In this document: positions 7,575 through 14,890 of the stretch, one piece after another
How positions within the stretch are numbered: position 1 is the first letter of the stretch
Layout of the letters: every line of letters starts with the position of its first letter
DNA from: Clostridiales bacterium
GTDB lineage: Bacteria; Bacillota; Clostridia; Oscillospirales; Oscillospiraceae
Reading direction: 5' to 3'
DNA length: 28,655 nucleotides
NCBI GenBank assembly: GCA_021205375.1
Contig: JAJPXR010000117.1
Coordinates: 1 to 28,655, forward strand
The notes under the pieces: generated by a model
What the model was told of the DNA's origin: nothing
Seen by the model: the letters and a program-made list of their open reading frames with translations, nothing else
Database searches by the model: none
Program-made: the position numbers and the translations under genes

Positions 7575-7957
7575 CCGGCGGAGCAGCGGCCCGGTTGGGC
7601 CAGTGGGGAGAGCGGCAGGTGCGCCGGGCGCTGGAACGCCAGGGCGTCACCATCCTGGCGGCCAACTGGCGCTGTCCCTACGGGGAAATTGATTTGATTG
7701 CCGCCACGGAGAAGGAAATCTACTTTGTGGAGGTCAAGACCCGCCGCTCCCGCACCTATATGGAGATTCGGGAGGCAGTGGACCTGGCCAAGCAGCGCAG
7801 GCTGCTGTTGGCGGCGGAGAGCTACTTACAGGAGCACCCGGAGGAGACCCGTCAGCCCCGGTTCGACGTGGCGGAGGTCTACGCCCCCCAGGGGACGGAT
7901 ACCTTTCGGCCCGAAATTTGCTATTACCCCAACGCCTTCGACGGAAGTGGAGGTTGA
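7571..7957 (+). CDS. YraN / UPF0102 family nuclease-like protein
   Basis: A 128-residue member of UPF0102 (YraN), a family with a restriction-endonuclease-like fold. The GEIDLIA segment (38-44) and the VEVKTR segment (53-58) give the Glu, Asp and Glu-x-Lys arrangement typical of PD-(D/E)xK nucleases. The cellular role is unproven, but the gene almost always follows rnhB, hinting at DNA repair or processing. Translation starts at GTG 7571, in a GTGA overlap with the rnhB stop. Only 3 bases separate its stop from the next start. Confidence 0.92.
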   Translation: MTGGAAARLGQWGERQVRRALERQGVTILAANWRCPYGEIDLIAATEKEIYFVEVKTRRSRTYMEIREAVDLAKQRRLLLAAESYLQEHPEETRQPRFDVAEVYAPQGTDTFRPEICYYPNAFDGSGG

Positions 7958-7960
7958 AAA

Positions 7961-8899
7961 ATGAAGTTATCTGTTTTTGACGGCCACTGTGACACCATCA
8001 GCCGCCTGGCCCGGATGCCCATGGAGCGGCTGGCGGGCAACAGCGGCCAGTGGGACTTGGACCGGGTGGGGAACTTTGGGCAACAGGCCCAGTTCTTCGC
8101 CATCTTCTGGGACTCCGCCCTGCCCATGACCAAATCGGTGGTCAAGCGGGAGTTCAAGACGTTCCAGAAGGAGTGCAAAACGTATCGTGACCGCATCCAG
8201 CACTGTCGCACCGCACGGGAGGCCAAGGACGCCATGAGCCAGGGCAAGGTGGCGGCGTTCCTCTCGGTGGAGGGAGCGGAGCTGATCGGTTGTTCTCTGG
8301 AGGGGCTGCAAGACGCCTATGACAAGGGCGTCCGGGCGGTGAACCTGACCTGGAACCATGCCAACGCCCTCTCCGGCAGCCACATGGACCACCCCGAACA
8401 GGGCCTGACCCCGCTGGGGGTGGAATATGTGCAGAAGATGCAGCAGCTTGGGATGCTGGTGGACGTGTCCCACCTGTCCGACCCCGGCTTCTGGGGCGTG
8501 ATGGAGAATGCGACCAAACCTATCATGGCGAGCCACTCCAACAGCCGTGCCGTCTTTTCTCATACAAGGAACTTGACGGACGAACAATTTACTGCCATAA
8601 TGAAGAATCATGGCGTGGCGGGCCTGAACGCCTACGCCGCCTTTCTGGGCGACGGCGTTGTGACCGGCGACACCCTGCTGGCCCATCTGGAACACTTCCT
8701 CTCCCTGGGCGGGGAGAAGAACGTGGCCCTGGGCGGCGACTGGGACGGCTGTGACCGGCTGCCCCAAGGCTATACCGGCGTGTGGAGCTGGGCGGACTTT
8801 TACGAGCTGCTCCTGCGGCACAACTATCCGGAGTCCCTGGTCAAAGACCTGTTTTTCAACAATCTGATGAGGACGGTGAAGCAAGTATGTACTATGTGA
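7961..8899 (+). CDS. Membrane dipeptidase-like metallopeptidase (family M19)
   Basis: A 312-residue protein of the M19 renal-dipeptidase family, zinc hydrolases that cleave dipeptides. Metal ligands are evident: His9 and Asp11 (FDGHCDT), Glu104 (LSVEGAE), His171 (VDVSHLSD), His192 (ASHSNSR) and Asp260 (ALGGDWDG). There is no signal peptide or membrane segment, so despite the family name the enzyme should be cytosolic, probably salvaging peptides. GGAGG lies 8 bases before ATG 7961. The end overlaps the thrC start by 13 bases. Substrate cannot be specified from sequence. Confidence 0.93.
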   Translation: MKLSVFDGHCDTISRLARMPMERLAGNSGQWDLDRVGNFGQQAQFFAIFWDSALPMTKSVVKREFKTFQKECKTYRDRIQHCRTAREAKDAMSQGKVAAFLSVEGAELIGCSLEGLQDAYDKGVRAVNLTWNHANALSGSHMDHPEQGLTPLGVEYVQKMQQLGMLVDVSHLSDPGFWGVMENATKPIMASHSNSRAVFSHTRNLTDEQFTAIMKNHGVAGLNAYAAFLGDGVVTGDTLLAHLEHFLSLGGEKNVALGGDWDGCDRLPQGYTGVWSWADFYELLLRHNYPESLVKDLFFNNLMRTVKQVCTM

Positions 8900-10374
8900 G
8901 CACCCGTAATAAAACCCTGCAATACACCCCGGCGGAGGCCATCGCCCAGGGCTTGTCCCGGGAAGGCGGCCTGTTCGTCCCTCAGGTGATCCCCCGCTTG
9001 CCGGGCAGCGCGCTGATGATGCTAAAGGATATGAGCTATCAGCAGCGGGCCGTCTACGTGATGGGGATGTATCTGGACCATTTCACCAGCTTTGAGCTGA
9101 GCCGCGCCGCGTCTGCGGCCTATGGCCCCGACAAGTTCGACACCAAGGCGGTGGCCCCGGTGCACAAGGTGGACGACACTACCTACTGCCTGGAGCTGTG
9201 GCACGGCCCCACCTGCGCCTTTAAGGATATGGCGCTGCAAATGCTGCCCCATCTGCTCTCCCTCTCGCTGAAAAAGAACAACGAGAAAAAGACCGCCTGC
9301 ATCCTGGTTGCCACCTCTGGCGATACGGGCAAGGCTGCCCTGGAGGGCTTCAAGGACGTAGACCAGACCAAGATTTTGGTGTTCTACCCCAAGGACGGTG
9401 TCAGCGAAATTCAGCAGCTCCAAATGGCTACCCAGGAGGGGGACAACGTAGGCGTCAGCGCCGTTATTGGCAACTTTGATGACGCCCAGACCGGTGTGAA
9501 AACCCTGTTTTCCGACGAGGAACTGCGGGAAGAGCTGGCCCAGCGGGGCTACTTCCTCTCCTCTGCCAACTCCATCAACTGGGGCCGGGTGCTGCCGCAG
9601 ATCGTCTACTATATCTCCGCCTACTGCGACCTGCTGCGGGACGAGGCCATTCAGCCCGGCGAGGCCATCAACATCTGCGTCCCCACCGGCAACTTCGGCA
9701 ACATTCTGGCGGCGTTCTACGCCAAACAGATGGGCCTGCCGGTGAACAAGCTGATTTGCGCCTCCAACAGCAACAACGTCCTCACCGACTTCATCAAAAC
9801 CGGCGTCTATGACCGCAACCGGCAGTTCTACAACACGGTTTCCCCCTCTATGGACATCCTCATCTCCAGCAACCTGGAGCGGCTGCTCTACCTGCTCTCG
9901 GAGGAGGACGACCAACTTGTGGCCTCCTATATGGAGGAGCTGAACCGGGTGGGCCGGTATCAGGTCAGCGACAGCATCCTCCAGAAGCTCCAGCGGGAGT
10001 TCGCCGCCGGGTATGCCGACGAGACCGCCACCAAAGCCGCCATCGCCGCCATGAAGCGGGGAGAGGACTACCTGATCGACACTCACACCGCCGTGGCCTT
10101 TAAGGTGCTGGCGGACTACCGGAAAGAGACCGAGGACGAGACCGTCACCGTGGTGGCCTCCACCGCCAGCCCCTTCAAGTTCGGAGATGCGGTGCTGGAC
10201 GCCCTGGGGGTCCGTCACCTGCGGACGGGCACCGCCCTGCTGGACCAGCTTGCCGAGGAGACCGGCGTAGAGGCCCCCGCGCCTCTGGCGACGCTGAAAG
10301 ACAAGAAGGTCCGCTTCACCTCGTACACCGACAAGAGCGAGATGAAGGCCGTGGTCAACGACTTCCTGCGGTAA
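8887..10374 (+). CDS. thrC: Threonine synthase
   Basis: A 495-residue PLP enzyme that converts O-phosphohomoserine to threonine. The opening MYYVSTRN is typical of bacterial ThrC. The PLP lysine is Lys113 in AFKDMALQML, and the phosphate-binding glycine-rich loop reads TSGDTGKAA. The length and the long insert near the middle fit the larger ThrC class. The start at ATG 8887 lies inside the end of the dipeptidase gene (13-base overlap), so translation is probably coupled; the local ribosome binding site is weak. The longer frame upstream is only the dipeptidase gene in another frame. No other threonine gene is nearby. Confidence 0.96.
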   Translation: MYYVSTRNKTLQYTPAEAIAQGLSREGGLFVPQVIPRLPGSALMMLKDMSYQQRAVYVMGMYLDHFTSFELSRAASAAYGPDKFDTKAVAPVHKVDDTTYCLELWHGPTCAFKDMALQMLPHLLSLSLKKNNEKKTACILVATSGDTGKAALEGFKDVDQTKILVFYPKDGVSEIQQLQMATQEGDNVGVSAVIGNFDDAQTGVKTLFSDEELREELAQRGYFLSSANSINWGRVLPQIVYYISAYCDLLRDEAIQPGEAINICVPTGNFGNILAAFYAKQMGLPVNKLICASNSNNVLTDFIKTGVYDRNRQFYNTVSPSMDILISSNLERLLYLLSEEDDQLVASYMEELNRVGRYQVSDSILQKLQREFAAGYADETATKAAIAAMKRGEDYLIDTHTAVAFKVLADYRKETEDETVTVVASTASPFKFGDAVLDALGVRHLRTGTALLDQLAEETGVEAPAPLATLKDKKVRFTSYTDKSEMKAVVNDFLR

Positions 10375-10385
10375 AGGAGGACGGT

Positions 10386-11075
10386 ATGGCGCTTTACGCA
10401 ATCGGCGACCCTCACCTGTCCCTGAACAGCCCCAAGTCGATGGAAGTGTTCGGCGGAAATTGGGTGGGCTATGTGGACAAGCTGCTGGCCGGGTTCCAGT
10501 GCGTAGCGCCAGAGGATACCGTGGTGTTTTGCGGAGACCTGTCCTGGGGGATGTCCCTGGAGGAGAGCCTGCGGGACTTCGCCTTTCTGGACGCCCTGCC
10601 CGGCGGCAGGAAGATCTTGCTCAAGGGCAACCACGACTACTGGTGGACCACCGCCAGCAAGATGAACCGCTTTTTCCAGGAGAACGGCTTCCGGTTTGAG
10701 CTGCTCCACAACAACTGCCTGCTCTACGGAGACGTGGCGCTGTGCGGCACACGGGGCTGGTTCCTGGACGAGGAAAAGGGCGGCCACAACGAAAAAATGC
10801 TCCGCCGGGAGGTCATCCGGCTGGAAACCTCCCTCCAGGCGGCGGGGGACCGGGAGAAACTCGTCTTTCTCCACTATCCCCCCATCTACCAGGGCTACCG
10901 CTGCCCGGAGATCCTGGAGCTGCTGGAGCGATATCAGGTGCGGCAGTGCTACTTCGCCCATCTCCACGGCCCCAGCATCCGACTGGCGGTGGAGGGATGG
11001 CATAACGGGACCCGGTTTTCCCTGATTTCCGCCGACCACCTGAACTTCGTGCCCAAAAGAATTTTAGAATTTTAA
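10386..11075 (+). CDS. Calcineurin-like metallophosphoesterase
   Basis: A 229-residue metallophosphoesterase with all five family blocks: GDPH (Asp8, His10), GDLSW (Asp51), GNHDYWW (Asn82, His83), LHYPP and HLHG. This two-metal site hydrolyses phosphoesters, but the substrate is unknown; the compact type without extra domains is common in Firmicutes. AAAGGAGG precedes ATG 10386 closely, overlapping the thrC stop region. It is the last gene of the ylqF unit; no clear terminator follows it. Confidence 0.92.
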   Translation: MALYAIGDPHLSLNSPKSMEVFGGNWVGYVDKLLAGFQCVAPEDTVVFCGDLSWGMSLEESLRDFAFLDALPGGRKILLKGNHDYWWTTASKMNRFFQENGFRFELLHNNCLLYGDVALCGTRGWFLDEEKGGHNEKMLRREVIRLETSLQAAGDREKLVFLHYPPIYQGYRCPEILELLERYQVRQCYFAHLHGPSIRLAVEGWHNGTRFSLISADHLNFVPKRILEF

Positions 11076-11095
11076 AAAAATATGCAAAATAACGG

Positions 11096-11124
11096 TGGAA
11101 ATCTCCGTGCATATCTGTTAGAAT
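11096..11124 (+). promoter_or_regulatory. Candidate promoter of tig
   Basis: TGGAAA (11096-11101) and TAGAAT (11119-11124) are 17 bases apart in an AT-rich pocket between the metallophosphoesterase gene and tig. The -35 match is modest. RNA would start about 100 bases before the tig start. Confidence 0.4.
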
Positions 11125-11153
11125 TATCGTTCGTAGGATTTTGTATTAAATTT

Positions 11154-11207
11154 GCGCCAGAGCCGGCATACCGGCAGGCGCGGTGAATCATGCGCCCCCG
11201 ACGGGGC
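11154..11207 (+). promoter_or_regulatory. Two hairpins in the tig leader
   Basis: The first stem is compound: GCGCC (11154-11158) with GGCGC (11177-11181), enclosing GCCGG-CATA-CCGGC (11162-11175). The second is GCCCC-CGAC-GGGGC (11194-11207), ending a few bases before the ribosome binding site AGGAGG. No T-run follows, so these are leader structures rather than terminators; any regulatory role is inferred. Confidence 0.45.
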
Positions 11208-11227
11208 CATCTAGGAGGAAACGACCC

Positions 11228-12595
11228 ATGAACCTGAAAAACGTGGAAAAGAAAGAGAAAAACACTGTCGTCCTGACCATCGAGGTGGGCGCGGAGGAAT
11301 TTGACGCCGCCGTGAATAAGGTCTATCGTCGGGCCAAGGGCAGCATGTCCGTTCCTGGCTTCCGCAAGGGCAAGGCTCCCCGCAAGCTCATCGAGAAGAT
11401 GTACGGCGAAACCATCTTCTATGAGGACGCCATCAACGACGTGTATCCCCAGGCCCTGGAGGACGCCATCAAAGAGGCCGACCTGGAAGTGGTGGGCTAT
11501 CCCCAGTTGAACATCGAGCACGTGGGCGCGGACGGCTTCCAGTTCACCGCCACTGTGGGCGTCAAGCCTGAGGTCAAGCTGGGCCAGTACAAGGGCGTCG
11601 CCTCCGCCAAGGACACCGTCGTGGTCACCGACCAGGACGTGGAAGACGAAATGAAGCCCCTCATCGCCCGCGCCACCACCCAGGAGACCGTGGACCGTCC
11701 CGTGGAGAACGGCGACACCACCATCATCGACTTCGAGGGCTTTGTGGACGGCGTGCCCTTCGAGGGCGGCAAGGCCGAGCAGTACAGCCTGAAAATCGGC
11801 TCCGGCTCCTTCATCCCCGGCTTCGAGGAGCAGATCGTCGGTATGTCCGCCGGTGAGGAGAAGGACATCAATGTCACCTTCCCCGCCGAGTACGGTGCGG
11901 AGGAGCTGGCGGGCAAGCCCGCCGTGTTCAAGGTCAAGCTGCACGAGGTCAAGGCCGACGACGTGCCTGAGATCGACGACGAGTTTGCCAAGGACGTCTC
12001 CGAGTTCGAGACCCTGGACGAGCTGAAAGCCGACCTGCGCGCCAAGGTGGAAAAGCGCAAGGCTGACAATGCGCAGCAGGCATTCGAGGCCGCTGTCATG
12101 AACCAGGTCATCGAGGCCGCCGAGATGGAAATTCCCGACACCATGGTGGAGTATGAGCTGGACAAGCAGATGCAGAACATGGAGAGCCGCGTTTCCGGCA
12201 TGGGCGTGACCCTGGAGCAGTACCTGAGCATGATGGGCAGCAACATGACCGAGTTCCGGGAGAATATGCGCCCCTCCGCTCTGCGCGGCATTCAGCAGGA
12301 CCTGGTGCTGGAGGCGGTGGTTGCCGCTGAGGGCATCGAGGCCACCGAGGAAGAGAAGCAGGCTGAGGTGGAGAAGCTGGCTAAGGAATACGACATGGAA
12401 GAGGACAAGATCCGCGCCGCCATCACCGATGACCAGATTGCCTACAGCGTCAAGATGGACAAGGCCACCAAGCTGATCTACGGCTCCGCCGTGGTCACTG
12501 AGCTGACCGACGAGGTGGAAGTGACTGAGGAGGCCGCCCCCGCTGAGGAGCCTGCCGCTGAGGAAGCCACCGACGAGAAGCCTGCGGAGGAGTAA
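11228..12595 (+). CDS. tig: Trigger factor (ribosome-associated chaperone and peptidyl-prolyl isomerase)
   Basis: A 455-residue trigger factor. The N-terminal ribosome-binding domain carries the signature GFRKGKAP at 44-51. An FKBP-type isomerase domain follows at about 150-245 (GDTTIIDFEGFVDG... through a VKLHEVK end), then the helical substrate-cradle domain. The last 30 residues are an acidic Glu/Ala/Pro-rich tail. Trigger factor binds nascent chains at the ribosome exit. ATG 11228 follows AGGAGG by nine bases; the frame's earlier ATG has no comparable site. It opens the tig-clpP-clpX-lon block, a standard Firmicutes arrangement that joins folding and degradation. Confidence 0.97.
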   Translation: MNLKNVEKKEKNTVVLTIEVGAEEFDAAVNKVYRRAKGSMSVPGFRKGKAPRKLIEKMYGETIFYEDAINDVYPQALEDAIKEADLEVVGYPQLNIEHVGADGFQFTATVGVKPEVKLGQYKGVASAKDTVVVTDQDVEDEMKPLIARATTQETVDRPVENGDTTIIDFEGFVDGVPFEGGKAEQYSLKIGSGSFIPGFEEQIVGMSAGEEKDINVTFPAEYGAEELAGKPAVFKVKLHEVKADDVPEIDDEFAKDVSEFETLDELKADLRAKVEKRKADNAQQAFEAAVMNQVIEAAEMEIPDTMVEYELDKQMQNMESRVSGMGVTLEQYLSMMGSNMTEFRENMRPSALRGIQQDLVLEAVVAAEGIEATEEEKQAEVEKLAKEYDMEEDKIRAAITDDQIAYSVKMDKATKLIYGSAVVTELTDEVEVTEEAAPAEEPAAEEATDEKPAEE

Positions 12596-12599
12596 ACGG

Positions 12600-12738
12600 T
12601 ATAATTTCCCGCAGGTGGGATATAATAGTGTCTGCCGGCGACCCGCCCGGCGGAACAAATCGCATTTTTCCCGGCGCGGCGCTGCGCATCGGATGCAGTG
12701 CCGCCCATTTGGAAGCTCCGGTTCAATGACCTTGAATC
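12600..12738 (+). promoter_or_regulatory. clpP promoter region and structured leader
   Basis: Two perfect TATAAT boxes (12600-12605 and 12621-12626) lie just after tig, neither with a recognisable -35 element. Downstream are a short GCCGG/CCGGC hairpin (12634-12651), an 8-bp hairpin GGCGCTGC/GCAGTGCC with one G-T pair (12678-12702) and a 7-bp hairpin GGTTCAA/TTGAATC with one G-T pair (12720-12738). No canonical CtsR tandem heptad is visible. About 135 bases would precede the clpP start if the second box is used. Confidence 0.45.
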
Positions 12739-12767
12739 AGAGGTTCCTCCAAGCAAAGGAGTATCTC

Positions 12768-13349
12768 ATGAGCTTAGTACCTTATGTAGTGGAACAGACC
12801 AATCGTGGGGAGCGTTCCTACGACATCTTTTCCCGGCTGCTGAACGACCGCATCGTTTTTCTGGCCGGTGAGGTGGACGATTCCCAGGCGCAAGTCATCC
12901 AGGCGGAGCTGCTCTACCTGGAGGCCCAGGACCCCGACAAGGACATCCAGCTTTACATTAACAGTCCTGGCGGCAGCGTGACGGCAGGCATGGCTATTTA
13001 TGACACCATGCAGTATATCAAGTGCGACGTGCAGACCATTTGCAGCGGCATGGCCGCCAGCATGGGGGCCTTCCTGCTCTCCAGCGGGACCAAGGGCAAA
13101 CGTATCGCCCTGCCCAACTCTGAGATCATGATCCACCAGCCTTCCGCTGGCACCCAGGGCAAGGTCACGGACATGGAGATCGACGTGGAGCATTTCCTGA
13201 AAATCAAGCAGAACCTGAACGAGATCCTGGCGGCCAACACCGGCAAGCCGGTGGAGACCATCAAGGCCGAAACCGAGCGGGATCACTGGCTGACCGCCGA
13301 GGAAGCCAAAGCGTATGGCCTGATCGACCAGGTCATTTATAACCGGTAA
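12768..13349 (+). CDS. clpP: ATP-dependent Clp protease proteolytic subunit ClpP
   Basis: A 193-residue serine peptidase that forms the barrel of Clp proteases. The catalytic triad is Ser98 (GMAASMG), His123 (IMIHQP) and Asp172 (ERDHW), in the standard numbering. The N-terminus MSLVPYVVEQT is typical. AAAGGA precedes ATG 12768; a CTCC at 12747-12750 could pair with part of this site and damp initiation. The longer frame upstream lacks homology and is leader. The gene pairs with clpX 81 bases downstream. Confidence 0.98.
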   Translation: MSLVPYVVEQTNRGERSYDIFSRLLNDRIVFLAGEVDDSQAQVIQAELLYLEAQDPDKDIQLYINSPGGSVTAGMAIYDTMQYIKCDVQTICSGMAASMGAFLLSSGTKGKRIALPNSEIMIHQPSAGTQGKVTDMEIDVEHFLKIKQNLNEILAANTGKPVETIKAETERDHWLTAEEAKAYGLIDQVIYNR

Positions 13350-13370
13350 TTCAATCATCCGGCCCTGAAC

Positions 13371-13413
13371 GGGGAGCGGTGGCTCTGGCCGCTGCTCCCC
13401 CTCTGAAAGAGGG
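13371..13413 (+). promoter_or_regulatory. Overlapping hairpins between clpP and clpX
   Basis: A continuous 13-bp stem (13371-13383 with 13388-13400, two G-T pairs, loop TCTG) has no T-run after it. Its 3' arm overlaps a second, smaller hairpin CCCTC-TGAAA-GAGGG (13399-13413), which reaches toward the clpX ribosome binding region. The two structures cannot form together. It may set the clpP:clpX ratio by RNA processing or partial termination; that is inference. Confidence 0.5.
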
Positions 13414-13430
13414 AAAGGAATCAAGCAAGT

Positions 13431-14762
13431 ATGGCGAAAAACGACGACAAGCACAGCATCCGCTGCTCCTTCTGCGGCAAGAGCCAGGATAAGGTCCGGC
13501 GCATCATCGCCGGGCCGGGCGTGTATATCTGCAATGAGTGTGTCGGCCTGTGCAACAGCATCCTGGACGACACCATGGGCGATTACTACGAATCGGAAGG
13601 CGTGGGGGACGATTTCCTGGATGAGCTGCCCACCCCCCAGGAGATCCGCGCCGTGCTGGACCAGTATATCATCGGCCAGGAGGACGCGAAAATCACCCTG
13701 TCTGTGGCGGTCTACAACCACTATAAGCGCATCCGCTACGGGATGAAGGAGGACAACGGCGTAGAGCTGCAAAAGTCCAACATCCTGCTGCTGGGTCCCA
13801 CCGGCTGCGGCAAGACCCTCTTTGCCCAGACGTTGGCCAAGATGATGAAGGTGCCCTTTGCCATTGCCGACGCCACCACTCTGACCGAGGCGGGCTACGT
13901 GGGAGACGACGTGGAGAACATTCTGTTGCGTCTGGTCCAGGCCGCCGACTACGATGTGGAGCTGGCCGAGCGGGGCATCATCTACGTGGACGAAATCGAC
14001 AAAATCGCCCGCAAGAGCGAGAACACCTCCATCACGCGGGATGTCTCCGGCGAGGGCGTCCAGCAGGCACTGTTGAAAATTCTGGAGGGCACCGTTGCCA
14101 ACGTGCCGCCCCAGGGCGGGCGCAAGCACCCCCACCAGGAGTTCATTCAGGTGGACACCACCAACATCCTCTTTATCTGCGGCGGCGCCTTCGACGGCAT
14201 CGAGAAGATCATCGAGGACCGCACGGACCGCACCAGCATCGGCTTTGGCGGCGAGCTGCTGAGCAAGAAGGAGAAGCAGGCCACCTCTCTGTTGAAGGAG
14301 CTGCAGCCCCACGACCTGTTGAAGTTTGGCATCATCCCCGAATTGATTGGCCGTCTGCCGGTCATCACCACCCTCAGCGCCCTGGACCGGGACCAACTGG
14401 TGCAGATTTTGACCCAGCCCAAGAACGCTCTCGTCAAGCAGTACCAGAAGCTGATGGAATACGACCAGGTGCAGTTGGAGTTCCAGCCGGAGGCGCTGGA
14501 GGTCATCGCGGAGGCCGCCCAGGACCGGGGCATCGGCGCCCGCGGCCTGCGGGCCGTAGTGGAGGACACCATGAACCAACTGATGTATATGGTCCCCTCC
14601 GACCCAACCATCACTAAAGTGACCATCACCGCCGACTGTGTCCGGCACACCGGGGAGCCGCTGATCGAGCGGAATCCCGGCCAGACCCGCCGGATGCCGC
14701 CTCGCCGCACTGCGGGCGGGGCCTCCCAGGAGGTCAAAAAGCGCCGCGGCAACGCCTCTTGA
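13431..14762 (+). CDS. clpX: ATP-dependent Clp protease ATPase subunit ClpX
   Basis: A 443-residue AAA+ unfoldase that feeds substrates to ClpP. The N-terminal zinc-binding domain has Cys12, Cys15, Cys34 and Cys37. Walker A is GPTGCGKT (122-129) and Walker B IIYVDEID (183-190). The RKH pore loop is at 231-233 and the IGF loop that docks on ClpP at 270-272, so partnership with the adjacent ClpP is well supported. The C-terminal tail is basic (Arg/Pro-rich) and probably disordered. ATG 13431 is preceded by AAAGGA at somewhat long spacing (about 13 bases). Confidence 0.98.
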   Translation: MAKNDDKHSIRCSFCGKSQDKVRRIIAGPGVYICNECVGLCNSILDDTMGDYYESEGVGDDFLDELPTPQEIRAVLDQYIIGQEDAKITLSVAVYNHYKRIRYGMKEDNGVELQKSNILLLGPTGCGKTLFAQTLAKMMKVPFAIADATTLTEAGYVGDDVENILLRLVQAADYDVELAERGIIYVDEIDKIARKSENTSITRDVSGEGVQQALLKILEGTVANVPPQGGRKHPHQEFIQVDTTNILFICGGAFDGIEKIIEDRTDRTSIGFGGELLSKKEKQATSLLKELQPHDLLKFGIIPELIGRLPVITTLSALDRDQLVQILTQPKNALVKQYQKLMEYDQVQLEFQPEALEVIAEAAQDRGIGARGLRAVVEDTMNQLMYMVPSDPTITKVTITADCVRHTGEPLIERNPGQTRRMPPRRTAGGASQEVKKRRGNAS

Positions 14763-14767
14763 ACGGC

Positions 14768-14791
14768 GGTTATCACAAAGGTTATCACAAA
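14768..14791 (+). repeat. Perfect 12-bp tandem repeat upstream of lon
   Basis: GGTTATCACAAA occurs twice without a gap (14768-14779 and 14780-14791), starting six bases after the clpX stop codon and about 100 bases before the lon start. A head-to-tail direct repeat before a protease gene resembles an operator for a dimeric repressor. The unit differs from the CtsR heptad, so the binding protein, if any, is unknown. Confidence 0.6.
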
Positions 14792-14801
14792 ATCAAACCC
14801 A

Positions 14802-14865
14802 GGGCGATACCGCCCAGGAGAAGCTCTACGCAGGGGCCTGGGCGTGTTCGCTCTGTGTCCCTGCG
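14802..14865 (+). promoter_or_regulatory. Structured lon leader with alternative hairpins
   Basis: Several stems compete: GGGCG/CGCCC (14802-14815); CGCCCAGG (14811-14818) with CCTGGGCG (14837-14844), a perfect 8 bp; and CGCAGGG (14829-14835) with CCCTGCG (14859-14865), a perfect 7 bp. The shared bases mean not all can form at once. No T-run follows, so it is not a plain terminator. The arrangement could work as a switch, which is inference. Confidence 0.4.
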
Positions 14866-14890
14866 CATTTCTCGTTAAAGGAATCCAACT

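Noticed and set aside
12720..12738. CtsR-type operator before clpP
   Set aside because: The sequence is an inverted repeat (TTCAA/TTGAA), not the tandem GGTCAAA heptads that CtsR needs.
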